The notes beneath the pieces are model-generated. The model had not been told where the DNA came from. It did not search any database and was given only the letters and a program-made list of their open reading frames with translations. Below, piece after piece: positions 1-7,257 of a stretch of 64,000 nucleotides of DNA. This DNA is from Burkholderia ambifaria AMMD (GTDB lineage: Bacteria; Pseudomonadota; Gammaproteobacteria; Burkholderiales; Burkholderiaceae): contig NC_008390.1 of the NCBI RefSeq assembly GCF_000203915.1, positions 2,046,001 to 2,110,000 on the forward strand. Direction: 5' to 3'. Positions within the stretch are counted from its first letter, which is position 1. Each line of letters begins with the position of its first letter. A program made the translations under genes and the position numbers.

Positions 1-364
1 CGTACAGATACCGGCCGTTGCGTTTGACCGAACCGTCACGCCGCTTGACCTGTCGCCCTTCCTGAAGATCGACCTCGCCAAAGCCGAGCCGCCGCACGAT
101 CTCGCGAATCGCCCATGGCGTGCCCTTCTTCTGGTAGATCGCTAGCGACGACTTGATCAGCGCGCGGCGGGCGTCTTCGGACTCCGCCAGCTCCCATCCG
201 TCGACCGCGAGCGACCATGCGAGCCACGGCAAGAACGCTGCCGGGCAGCGATCCGCATCCCACAGCGTGCGGATCACGTCCGGATCGACACTCGGGCGCA
301 GGACCTGCGCAAGCGCCGCCTCGAGACTCGTCTGGTTGGTTGGCAGCAGTGCTTCAGTCGTCAT
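1..364 (-). CDS. Phage tail protein I (P2 gpI-like), partial
   Basis: This is the N-terminal 121 codons of a P2 gpI-type tail protein; the C-terminus lies beyond the left edge. It reads MTTEALLPTNQTSLEAALAQ and continues through a WLAWSLAVDGWELAESED segment typical of gpI. The ATG at 364 overlaps the end of the gpJ-like gene by 11 bases, the translational coupling expected for J-I in P2-like phages. In P2, gpI is a baseplate component next to gpJ. Identification rests on sequence character and on the V-W-J-I order. Confidence 0.85.
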   Translation of the reverse strand, partial: MTTEALLPTNQTSLEAALAQVLRPSVDPDVIRTLWDADRCPAAFLPWLAWSLAVDGWELAESEDARRALIKSSLAIYQKKGTPWAIREIVRRLGFGEVDLQEGRQVKRRDGSVKRNGRYLY

Positions 365-1250
365 CGGCCACCTTTGGATTGAGCACGATCGACGTGCAGC
401 GCGCGAACTGATCAATCGCACACACGACGTCGGCTGCCGGTAACTTCAGGTCGACGCGCACCACACCCGACGCTTTCGGATGCAGCGCTCCGGTCACGGC
501 CGAGCGCGGCATGCCAACGCGTAGCGCCTCCCCTGCCGCCACCGCGATATCGAGATCCTGCCGTCGCGCGGCAAGCACGACGCCCGGATCCGGCCCGCGC
601 CCGATGTACACGTCGGCGACGATCGCGTAATTGACGGGCCGAGCCGCGACCACCAGCAGCGAGTCGTTCAGCGGTCGACGGTCTTCCGGCGAAAGTGCGC
701 GGCGCACTGTGTCGAGCAGTGCCGCGCTCGCCACGCCACCGTTCGAATACGACTTCACGACCACGCGCACCACACCGGCCTCGGGCCGATCGACGCGCAC
801 GTCCGCGACATCCGGCGATGCGTCCATCGCGAGGGACCGGTACGCGCCGAACGGACCTGCCGTCGACGAGCGCTCGATGCCCATCTGTGTACGCAATCGC
901 AAGCGCTCGTCGCGCTCACGTGTTGCAGGAACTGGCGGATGCGCCTCGGGGTCGCCGGGGTCGACCGTCTCGCGCTGCAAATTCCAGAGCACCGCGAGGT
1001 GTTCGAGATCCGCCCCTGTCGAGTAGGCCAGCAACACCGCACGCCCTGCATCGTTCACACGCGCGCGAAACCGAACTTCATCGTATGCCGCCAGCTCAAT
1101 CAATTTCACGACCGGATCGGATTCGAGCGCTGCTGTCCAATCAGGATAGATGCTCTTGAAGTGCTGCAGCTTGTACTGATACGCGGCCTCGAAATCGAGC
1201 GTCTCGACGAGATCCGGCGGATCGAGTGCCGACAGATCGATCACTGTCAT
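354..1250 (-). CDS. Baseplate assembly protein J (P2 gpJ-like)
   Basis: A 298-residue protein beginning MTVIDLSALDPPDLVETLDF, of the P2 gpJ / Mu gp47 baseplate family. These proteins form the wedge at the edge of the contractile-tail baseplate. The ATG at 1250 was chosen because it forms an ATGA overlap with the stop of the upstream W-like gene; an upstream in-frame extension is arginine-rich shadow sequence. Length matches the roughly 300 residues usual for gpJ. Confidence 0.88.
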   Translation of the reverse strand: MTVIDLSALDPPDLVETLDFEAAYQYKLQHFKSIYPDWTAALESDPVVKLIELAAYDEVRFRARVNDAGRAVLLAYSTGADLEHLAVLWNLQRETVDPGDPEAHPPVPATRERDERLRLRTQMGIERSSTAGPFGAYRSLAMDASPDVADVRVDRPEAGVVRVVVKSYSNGGVASAALLDTVRRALSPEDRRPLNDSLLVVAARPVNYAIVADVYIGRGPDPGVVLAARRQDLDIAVAAGEALRVGMPRSAVTGALHPKASGVVRVDLKLPAADVVCAIDQFARCTSIVLNPKVADDD

Positions 1251-1582
1251 ATCGTCACCTCGAATACAACATCGTCGCCGTCGTAACGCCCGGCGATCCG
1301 AAAAGTTACTTTGCCGTCGACGACCGACAGCGCCTGGACACGATCGAGCGCAATGCGCGGCTCCCATCGACCGATCGCACGCGCCGCTTCCGCCTGCGCG
1401 GCCGATATCCAGCCGCGCGTGATCGGCAGGTCGACCATCAGCGGCAGATCGGAACCGTAATCAGGCCGCTCGCGGCGCGTGCCCTTGCGCGTGCTCAGAA
1501 TGTCCCCAATGCTCTGGACGAGATGGTCGACACCACCGATCAGCCGGCCCGTGCGACGGCACATTCCGACCAGCGCGACCAC
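1247..1582 (-). CDS. Baseplate protein W (P2 gpW / T4 gp25-like)
   Basis: A 111-residue gp25-like baseplate protein with the family signature RPDYGSDLPLMVDLPI in its first half. GTG at 1582 is the likely start: its G is the last base of the preceding TAG stop, and GAAGG lies about 7 bases upstream; ATG at 1564 is the alternative (105 residues). In P2 the protein joins the baseplate wedge with gpJ. One copy of the prophage-wide palindrome AAAGTTACTTT lies inside the gene at 1302-1312. Confidence 0.85.
   Translation of the reverse strand: MVALVGMCRRTGRLIGGVDHLVQSIGDILSTRKGTRRERPDYGSDLPLMVDLPITRGWISAAQAEAARAIGRWEPRIALDRVQALSVVDGKVTFRIAGRYDGDDVVFEVTI
1302..1312. repeat. Dispersed palindrome AAAGTTACTTT, copy 1
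   Basis: Perfect AAAGT-N-ACTTT palindrome inside the baseplate W gene, in sequence otherwise near 65% GC. One of eight copies or near-copies across the prophage and absent on inspection from the rest of the window. Candidate binding site for the ParB-like protein at 19165-20763 (inference). Confidence 0.6.
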
Positions 1583-1782
1583 TACTGCACCTTCGTCGGC
1601 ACGCGCTTGAAGCACCCGCGCGATTCGAGATACGCGATGTGCTCCGGCTGCGTGACTTGCGTCTTGCCCGCCAGCACGACGACGTGCGAGCCGTCCGGAA
1701 ACACAATCACGCGACTGCGGAACTCGGTATCGATGAAGGTGACAGTTGCCGTCGCCTGTACTTGCTGTGCGTCTTTCGCCAT
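1582..1782 (-). CDS. Small phage protein between V and W modules
   Basis: A 66-residue protein beginning MAKDAQQVQATATVTFIDTE, with a GSHVVVLAGKTQVTQPEHI middle. I do not recognise a named family. It is predicted soluble, and its stop codon overlaps the start of the W-like gene, so it is translated with the tail operon. It lies just downstream of an intrinsic terminator (1801-1821), so late transcripts must read through that terminator to express it. A minor tail or baseplate role is inferred from position only. Confidence 0.6.
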   Translation of the reverse strand: MAKDAQQVQATATVTFIDTEFRSRVIVFPDGSHVVVLAGKTQVTQPEHIAYLESRGCFKRVPTKVQ

Positions 1783-1793
1783 AAACGCCCCCA

Positions 1794-1821
1794 CAAATGA
1801 AAAACCCCGCACAAGGCGGGG
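1794..1821 (-). terminator. Intrinsic terminator inside the late operon, after V
   Basis: Stem CCCCGC/GCGGGG (1805-1810 with 1816-1821), loop ACAAG; on the minus strand it is followed by TTTTT (1800-1804). It stands between baseplate V and the W-J-I genes in the direction of late transcription. The 27 bases 1794-1820 match the terminator of the chromosomal tRNA-Asp gene (54881-54907) with one difference. Confidence 0.75.
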
Positions 1822-1822
1822 C

Positions 1823-1833
1823 AAAGTTACTTT
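1823..1833. repeat. Dispersed palindrome AAAGTTACTTT, copy 2
   Basis: Perfect copy in the gap between the tail-operon terminator and the moron start at 1873, about 40 bases upstream of that ATG. It could serve as an operator for the moron as well as a dispersed partition-type site (inference). Confidence 0.6.
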
Positions 1834-1872
1834 TGTTTAGAATTGCCATGCACATCCGCACGGAGCCACAGC

Positions 1873-2709
1873 ATGAGTACGCAGCGACGAACGACAATTA
1901 AGCGGCATACGATGAAGCCTTCACCAAGCAACTCAATTTCTCGTAGATTTGGTGCAGTGCTCTCGGCGATTTGGCCGTATATCAACGCATTCCTAAAGCA
2001 TCAATTTGTGCTCGTCGCAGTAGGATTCGTCCTTACCGGTCTACTCGCGACGCACCTGACCGAGAAGATTAATGACGACCGCCGACAGCGAGAAGCGACA
2101 ATCCACGACTACGATCAACTCCGGTCCTCTATCGATGACCTGCTCTCATCGTTCGAACTATATGCAGCAGCGTCCAAACATGCGATGCTCGCACTCCAAT
2201 CTGACCCGGCCGAGCCGATTCGGCTTCAAGCGTACAAGGACTATCTGGCTGCCTATGCCACTTGGGTTCAGCGCCACTCGTTTGACTACGTCTCTATTAA
2301 CCAACGCTTCATACACGGCGACACCGCGAGCACGATCAACAAAATTGGCAGCCTGATGAAGCTTGGGACGGAGCAGTTGGACAACTGCTTCCAGTCGTAC
2401 TTCAACAAGGCGGTAACACCTCGGGATAATGAGCGCATCGACCTTTCCTGCGGGGTTGAACCGCCTCAGTTGCCGTTTACCATCGGATCGAGATTGATAT
2501 CGCTGCGCCAATGCATGGATTCGTTCGCGAGAGACATCAGGCTCCATCCTCTCTTCGATCTGAAAGGCGACGATGCGCGAAATGCCGTAACAGCAATTCG
2601 ACTCGACGGAATCGATGCTGTATGTTCGCCAGAACGATTGGTAGGTCTCAAAATGCCGCTGCGCGACCTACCGCGCAAGGTTCAACCAAGTCCTAAACGG
2701 GAGGGCTAA
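1873..2709 (+). CDS. Membrane-anchored moron protein of unknown function
   Basis: A 278-residue protein encoded against the direction of the tail genes, inserted between V and the 66-residue gene. It begins MSTQRRTTIKRHTMKPSPSN; GGAG 7 bases upstream supports ATG 1873 over ATG 1849. One transmembrane helix (about residues 41-61, FVLVAVGFVLTGLLA) is followed by a charged, probably helical domain facing either cytoplasm or periplasm. Base composition is clearly AT-richer than its neighbours, a sign of separate acquisition. Its last 17 bases overlap the end of the V gene tail to tail. Opposite orientation plus own control region marks it as a lysogenic-conversion gene (moron); superinfection exclusion or phage defence is possible but unproven. 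Confidence 0.7.
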   Translation: MSTQRRTTIKRHTMKPSPSNSISRRFGAVLSAIWPYINAFLKHQFVLVAVGFVLTGLLATHLTEKINDDRRQREATIHDYDQLRSSIDDLLSSFELYAAASKHAMLALQSDPAEPIRLQAYKDYLAAYATWVQRHSFDYVSINQRFIHGDTASTINKIGSLMKLGTEQLDNCFQSYFNKAVTPRDNERIDLSCGVEPPQLPFTIGSRLISLRQCMDSFARDIRLHPLFDLKGDDARNAVTAIRLDGIDAVCSPERLVGLKMPLRDLPRKVQPSPKREG

Positions 2710-3373
2710 CCAGCTCGCCGTCGCCCTGCTCGCGGTGTTTGTGCTTGCTGACCGACTTACCGGCCGCGACAACGTCGTCGGTAAACTCAGCGCCGCCCGC
2801 GACCCTCACCGCAACGCCGCCACCTTCGCCCGACTTGCCCTGCATACCGCCGTTGAACGTCAGCAAGCGCTCGGTCGTCGTATTGCCGGTGAACGTCGAA
2901 TCGGGCACGTCGGCGAGCAGCTTCTCGCTACGCAGCATCGCGCCGTCCGCTTTCAGCTCGAACTCGGTTTCGCCGATGCGAAATACGATCCGACCGCCTA
3001 CCGGCACCGACAGTACGTATTCGTGGCTCGCATGGTTGTACTGTTCGAATGCGCCGTCCGGGTAATCGGTCGCCGTCTCGTCCGGACTCGACCGGCCTGA
3101 CCCGCCGTGCTGCTCCGTGTAGTAACCGGGCGCTACGAACGCGCCCGCGAGATCGCCAGACGGTGCCCACAGCGCGACCTCTTCGTCGACAGACGGCGGA
3201 CGCCACTGCCGGACCTTGCCGGCCGCACCCGCCTGCCATTTGAGCCAATCGCTGACCCAATCGCCGATGCGCACCTTCACGCGCGGCGGATCGTATGTGA
3301 CCGCCTCAACCACCGCCGACTGCGTCAGGCACGCCATGCGGCGATCCATCTCGCCAAGCTCGAAATCGCTCAC
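2693..3373 (-). CDS. Baseplate assembly protein V (tail spike)
   Basis: A 226-residue P2 gpV / Mu gp45-type spike protein, the membrane-piercing tip of a contractile tail. An N-terminal OB-like region (VVEAVTYDPPRVKVRIGDW) is followed by a beta-rich middle, and the C-terminal tip has KHKHREQGDGE, matching the HxH iron-binding apex of these trimeric spikes. The gene is first of the V-W-J-I baseplate series, here interrupted by the moron and a terminator. Confidence 0.85.
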   Translation of the reverse strand: MSDFELGEMDRRMACLTQSAVVEAVTYDPPRVKVRIGDWVSDWLKWQAGAAGKVRQWRPPSVDEEVALWAPSGDLAGAFVAPGYYTEQHGGSGRSSPDETATDYPDGAFEQYNHASHEYVLSVPVGGRIVFRIGETEFELKADGAMLRSEKLLADVPDSTFTGNTTTERLLTFNGGMQGKSGEGGGVAVRVAGGAEFTDDVVAAGKSVSKHKHREQGDGELVSPPV

Positions 3374-3376
3374 ATG

Positions 3377-3901
3377 TCACCCCGCTCCGTGATCCGCCGC
3401 ATTACAGTAACGATCTTCGTGCCCCGGCCCAGTATCGGGATCAACGCCCCACAACACCGTGCGACCCTTCGCCGGCGGCTCGAATTCGTCGCCCAGGTCG
3501 AATTCATGTTCCCATTCGACGAGCCAGACGAGATACGTATCGAGCTCCGGGCGAAACGGATCCTCGCCCGCCGAGCCGACCTGCCTGCCGGGCGTCACGG
3601 GCAAATCCCACGTCGTACCGTGCACCGCCTGCAGCACACGCGCGGACAGCTCGCGCACCAGCAGCTCGGCACCGGGCACGATCGGGTCGACGATCACACG
3701 CGCCTGCAATCGGCCTACCAGCGGCACGCGGCCCGTTCCGTCGTCGTGCCCCGGCTCCAGCTCCGACAGTTCGATTGCGATAAACGGCGTCTCGATCGCC
3801 TTGCCGATCTTCGGATACGCGTGAATGCGCTCGAGATCCGGCAGCTTCGCGCGCAGGCCGAACTCGACGCCGTCGTGCAATTGCTTCAGGTTATCGAGCA
3901 C
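3377..3901 (-). CDS. Probable tail terminator / tail-completion protein
   Basis: A 174-residue protein beginning MLDNLKQLHDGVEFGLRAKL, with a mixed alpha/beta N-terminal half and an acidic C-terminus (LVEWEHEFDLGDEFEPP). Its place between a gp10/Z-like protein and baseplate V is that of tail-terminator or head-completion proteins (lambda U, Mu gp37 types). I infer the role from position and size; no diagnostic motif is visible. Its start overlaps the end of the upstream gene by 11 bases. Confidence 0.5.
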   Translation of the reverse strand: MLDNLKQLHDGVEFGLRAKLPDLERIHAYPKIGKAIETPFIAIELSELEPGHDDGTGRVPLVGRLQARVIVDPIVPGAELLVRELSARVLQAVHGTTWDLPVTPGRQVGSAGEDPFRPELDTYLVWLVEWEHEFDLGDEFEPPAKGRTVLWGVDPDTGPGHEDRYCNAADHGAG

Positions 3902-4421
3902 GGTTTATCGCCTTCTGCAGTTCATAGTTGACCTCCTGCCGTAGCACCGTCATCAGTCGGGCCCCACATGTCTGCGCCGCCCGGCGAAACGCCGGATCGC
4001 CGGTCTGCGACCATTCGACCTTGACGACCTCGAACGGGGTGCGCGCCTTGCCGATGCGCCGATAGATCGGCCCGTCCGGCTGCCGGTTCCTCTTGCGCCA
4101 TGCGCTCTCGAACAGCGTTTTGCCGGCCCGCATCCCCTTCTTCGTGCGCCGGACAGAGCCGAGCCGGTGCGCCTCGATCGGGTTCAACCCAAGCCATACC
4201 TTGCCCGTATCGGCCGATCGCATGAAGAAATACATCCGTTGCCGCAGCAGCTTCTGCTGGATCCCCGTCGCGTTGCCGACCTCCTTCGCGGTCTGGTTTC
4301 GGATCCACGCGCCCGTCTTGCGCAGCGTGCGCCGCCATGCCGCCTGCATCGCTGCAGGCGGTAGACCCGCGAGTGCTTCGAGCGCCCCCTTCACGTCGAT
4401 CTCAACCTTCAGCAGATCCAT
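3891..4421 (-). CDS. Minor tail / head-tail protein (HK97 gp10 or lambda Z-like)
   Basis: A 176-residue basic protein starting MDLLKVEIDVKGALEALAGL; residues 15-60 resemble the amphipathic start of gp10/gpZ-type tail-completion proteins (LPPAAMQAAWRRTLRKTGAW). The C-terminal half is rich in Arg and Lys (TKKGMRAGKTLFESAWRKRN). ATG 4421 lies three bases from the stop of the upstream joining protein. Expected role: completing the neck so tails can attach. Confidence 0.65.
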   Translation of the reverse strand: MDLLKVEIDVKGALEALAGLPPAAMQAAWRRTLRKTGAWIRNQTAKEVGNATGIQQKLLRQRMYFFMRSADTGKVWLGLNPIEAHRLGSVRRTKKGMRAGKTLFESAWRKRNRQPDGPIYRRIGKARTPFEVVKVEWSQTGDPAFRRAAQTCGARLMTVLRQEVNYELQKAINRAR

Positions 4422-4423
4422 CG

Positions 4424-4714
4424 TCACCTCAGAATCAGGATCGTCCAGCCCGTGCCATCGGGATGCAGCTCGAACACGCGGTAACGCCCGCTCGGCGTCA
4501 CGACAATGCTGCCCTCGGTGACGTCGACTGCGTCGGCGTCGGTGATATGCAGGACAGGCGCCACGAGCTGCGTGCGCTGCGTTCCAAGATCCGGACCCAG
4601 CCACGGCGACGTGAACATCCCGTCGACGGGCCGACCGTCGATCGTGATATCCACGTCGCCGAGATCGCGCAGCACTGCAGCGTCGACGTCCGCGATCAGA
4701 TCCCGGAACGCCAT
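4424..4714 (-). CDS. Head-tail joining protein (lambda FII-like)
   Basis: A 96-residue small beta-rich protein with ITIDGRPVDGMFTSPWLGPD near residues 23-42 and ending in GTGWTILILR. Size and position directly after the capsid gene match the lambda FII-type joiner that docks on the portal neck and accepts the tail. Gap to the capsid gene is one base. Confidence 0.7.
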   Translation of the reverse strand: MAFRDLIADVDAAVLRDLGDVDITIDGRPVDGMFTSPWLGPDLGTQRTQLVAPVLHITDADAVDVTEGSIVVTPSGRYRVFELHPDGTGWTILILR

Positions 4715-4715
4715 G

Positions 4716-5711
4716 TCACGCCTTCAGCTTGACGATCGCCTTCGGGCGCGTGCACAGGTGCACCGGGTTCGACTGCGCCTCGATGTCCACACCCTTGCCG
4801 AATTGCGCCAGTTCCTGCTTCGCGTAATACGGCAGACCCGTCGTGTTGACGGCCTCGACATAGTCGGCCGGCGCGAAGCGCGTGACAAACAGCTCCGGCA
4901 CGCCTTCGGGCACCGCATATGCTTCGTCGTCGGCAACATAGCCGATGTCGCCGACGCGACCGCGATAGCGCTCGAACGTGCAACCGCCGAAGTCGAGCGC
5001 CTCGCGCGCATCGCCGCGCAGAGACGCGGCCATCGCGGTCGCGAGATACGTCTCCTTCACCGTCTTCGCGACGATCAGCTTGTTCCAGAACGCCCGGCCG
5101 CAAAGCACGCGCACACCGGTGTATGTCGTCGCACCCAGCGCATCCTCGATCGCGTCCTGCACCTCGAGGCACTTCACGCGGATCTCGGTGTCCGCCTTGC
5201 CCAGCTCGAACGGAATCACCGTCTGCTCGATGCCGAAGTACTGGAGCAGATCGATCAGCACCGTCTTGCCGTCGGCGTCGAGCACCGCACCCTTGATCGC
5301 GCCGATACGGTGGAACTCGTGCGTCGCGTCGAGCTGGCGGCGCAGCTTGGCGAGCCGCCGGTTCACGACCGTCTGCAGCGCCTCCAGCTCCGTTTCGGAA
5401 CCGAACGCGCGGAGATTCTGGATCTCGTCGGCCTTCACGAACGCCCGCTGCGGCAGGTGCACGGTGTTGAACGGGATCATGGTGCGCTTGCTGCCGACCA
5501 CGATCGCCGACGGCGAGCCGCGCTCGCCTGCCGAAACCAGCGACAGCGTGTCACCGTCGCGCTCGATCTGGATCGTCGTCGTGGTGATGCCGTCCTCTTC
5601 GAACAGACCGAGTGCGCCGACGCGGCCGGGTACGTGCGGCTGCTCGTTGATCGCGGCCGTGAGCGACGACAGCGAGAACGCGTCATCTTGAAACAGGGCG
5701 ATGTCCGCCAT
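4716..5711 (-). CDS. Major capsid protein (lambda gpE family)
   Basis: A 331-residue HK97-fold coat protein of the lambda gpE family. Family features seen are the N-terminal FQDDAFSLSSLTAAINEQPH, the EFHRIGAIKGAVLDADGKT stretch in the middle and YVEAVNTTGLPYYAKQELAQ near the C-terminus. It assembles the icosahedral head on the scaffold and is stabilised by the decoration protein encoded upstream. A hairpin terminator separates it from that gene, which may set the ratio of the two. Confidence 0.92.
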   Translation of the reverse strand: MADIALFQDDAFSLSSLTAAINEQPHVPGRVGALGLFEEDGITTTTIQIERDGDTLSLVSAGERGSPSAIVVGSKRTMIPFNTVHLPQRAFVKADEIQNLRAFGSETELEALQTVVNRRLAKLRRQLDATHEFHRIGAIKGAVLDADGKTVLIDLLQYFGIEQTVIPFELGKADTEIRVKCLEVQDAIEDALGATTYTGVRVLCGRAFWNKLIVAKTVKETYLATAMAASLRGDAREALDFGGCTFERYRGRVGDIGYVADDEAYAVPEGVPELFVTRFAPADYVEAVNTTGLPYYAKQELAQFGKGVDIEAQSNPVHLCTRPKAIVKLKA

Positions 5712-5737
5712 ACAACCTCCAACAGGGAAATGGATAC

Positions 5738-5766
5738 AAAAAAGGCCACGCGCGGTGCGTGGCCTT
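5738..5766 (-). terminator. Intrinsic terminator between decoration and capsid genes
   Basis: Perfect stem GGCCACGC/GCGTGGCC (5744-5751 with 5757-5764), loop GCGGT; the minus strand runs into six T. It lies in the gap between two co-directional, normally co-transcribed head genes. It could act as an attenuator overridden by antitermination. Confidence 0.8.
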
Positions 5767-5795
5767 GGATGGGCTTCAGGTAGCGTGCGCTGCGA

Positions 5796-6140
5796 TCAGC
5801 GAACGATCACGTGGCGCTCGGCGAGATCGGTGCGGCCGGCGGCATCCAGACCGGTCAGGCGCGCGGCGGCGATTTCGGCGAGCCGCACGATGCCCGTCGC
5901 CGAACGCGGTGCCTCGGACGCCGGCAACGGCGCGTACAGCACCGCTGCAGCAACCTCCGACCCGTCGTTCGCCGCGTTGTCGTACGGCGCATACTCGCCG
6001 GTGCTCGTCACGCCGAGCACCTGGCCGGACGGCAGCGCCGGTCCCGCCTTAACGATGATGTGTTCGCGCGAAATCTGCCCGTTGCCCTCCGACACCAGAA
6101 ATTCCGCCGTCTGGCTGCCCTGTACCTTCACATTCGACAT
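5796..6140 (-). CDS. Head decoration protein (lambda gpD-like)
   Basis: A 114-residue beta-rich protein, close to lambda gpD in length, starting MSNVKVQGSQTAEFLVSEGN and carrying EHIIVKAGPALPSGQVLGVT, a pattern seen in HDPD-family decoration proteins. Trimers cement the expanded capsid at its threefold axes. It sits in the lambda order C-D-E. Confidence 0.8.
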   Translation of the reverse strand: MSNVKVQGSQTAEFLVSEGNGQISREHIIVKAGPALPSGQVLGVTSTGEYAPYDNAANDGSEVAAAVLYAPLPASEAPRSATGIVRLAEIAAARLTGLDAAGRTDLAERHVIVR

Positions 6141-6166
6141 GAGTGTTCCCCTCCTCGGGTATCGTC

Positions 6167-6177
6167 AAAGTTACTTG
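6167..6177. repeat. Dispersed palindrome copy 3 (one mismatch)
   Basis: AAAGTTACTTG, one base off the perfect palindrome, spanning the stop codon of the prohead protease gene (TAA at 6171-6173 on the minus strand). Between the protease and decoration genes. Confidence 0.45.
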
Positions 6178-7256
6178 CCGCTCTTGCGAGCCGCGTAGAT
6201 GGACGCCGCGCGCGGCGCGTTCGCGACCACGGCCGGCTCGTTTTGCGCCGTCGATTGAGCGCGGGGATTGATGCGCGATTGCGACGCCGTCACGCGCTCG
6301 AACAGTCGCGCGCGTACGTGATCGGGGGTCAGCCCGTCGGCGACGAACTGCGCGGTCAGCTCCGGCACATTCGCCGCAAGGCAGATCCCGGCGATGTCCG
6401 CGGCCTGCTGAAGCGCCGCGTCAACGGTTGCCCGATCCTTCAGGCCGGTCGCCGTCACGATCGCCTCGACGCAATGCGACAGGCGCGCGTCACGGCATGC
6501 CGCGAACACGTGCGATGCGAGCGCCGACACGTCGGGCGCTGGCGGCACCGGCTGCGGATCGGGATTGGGTTCGGGCGGTGTATTGGGTTGCGTGTCAGGC
6601 TGCGGCGGGTCGGTCGGCTCCGTCTCGTCGACCAGCGCCCGCACGACATCGGGCACCGCCGAAAAGCGCGCGAGCAGCGCCGTCGAGCTGGCCGACGCCG
6701 ACAGCTTCACTGCCGCCTCGATCGTGTCGCAGAAACCCTTCTCCTTTGCCTGCGCGGCCGTGAGCCACGTCTCGGCGTCCATCATGCCCCGGATCTCGTC
6801 GATCGACTGACCGCTCTTGGCCGCGTACGCCGCGAGAATCCCGTCGCCTGCGTTATCGAGCAGGTCGGCAATACGTCGCAGGTCTTTCGCCTCGCCCGCC
6901 GTCACCGTGTGCGCGTTGTGGATCATCAGCAGCGCGTTCTCCGGCATCACGATCTCGTCGCCGGCCATCGCAATCAGCGATGCGGCCGATGCCGCGACGC
7001 CGTCGACGCGCACCTTCACCTTGCCAGCGTGCCGGCGCAGTGCGTTGTAGATCGCGAACGCATCGAACACGTCGCCACCCATCGAGTTGATCGCCACCAC
7101 GATCGTGGAAGCGTTGGCCGCTGCCGCATCGAGCTGGGTCACGAAGGTCTGCGCGTCCGTGCCCCAAAAGCCGATCTCGTTATAGATCCGGATCTCGACC
7201 TCGCCGGCCGCGTTCGCCTGCGCCCGGATATCCCACCACTTATGATTGCGTTTCAT
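6171..7256 (-). CDS. Prohead protease, ClpP-like (lambda gpC-type, family S14)
   Basis: A 361-residue head maturation protease. The ClpP-fold domain covers about residues 1-200: nucleophile serine in VVAINSMGGDVFDA and catalytic histidine in LLMIHNAHTV. A Pro-rich linker (about residues 210-240) leads to a C-terminal part that may serve as scaffold, as in lambda C/Nu3. ATG 7256 has GGGGAG close upstream; ATG 7268 is the alternative and would overlap the portal gene. Confidence 0.85.
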   Translation of the reverse strand: MKRNHKWWDIRAQANAAGEVEIRIYNEIGFWGTDAQTFVTQLDAAAANASTIVVAINSMGGDVFDAFAIYNALRRHAGKVKVRVDGVAASAASLIAMAGDEIVMPENALLMIHNAHTVTAGEAKDLRRIADLLDNAGDGILAAYAAKSGQSIDEIRGMMDAETWLTAAQAKEKGFCDTIEAAVKLSASASSTALLARFSAVPDVVRALVDETEPTDPPQPDTQPNTPPEPNPDPQPVPPAPDVSALASHVFAACRDARLSHCVEAIVTATGLKDRATVDAALQQAADIAGICLAANVPELTAQFVADGLTPDHVRARLFERVTASQSRINPRAQSTAQNEPAVVANAPRAASIYAARKSGK

Positions 7257-7257
7257 C

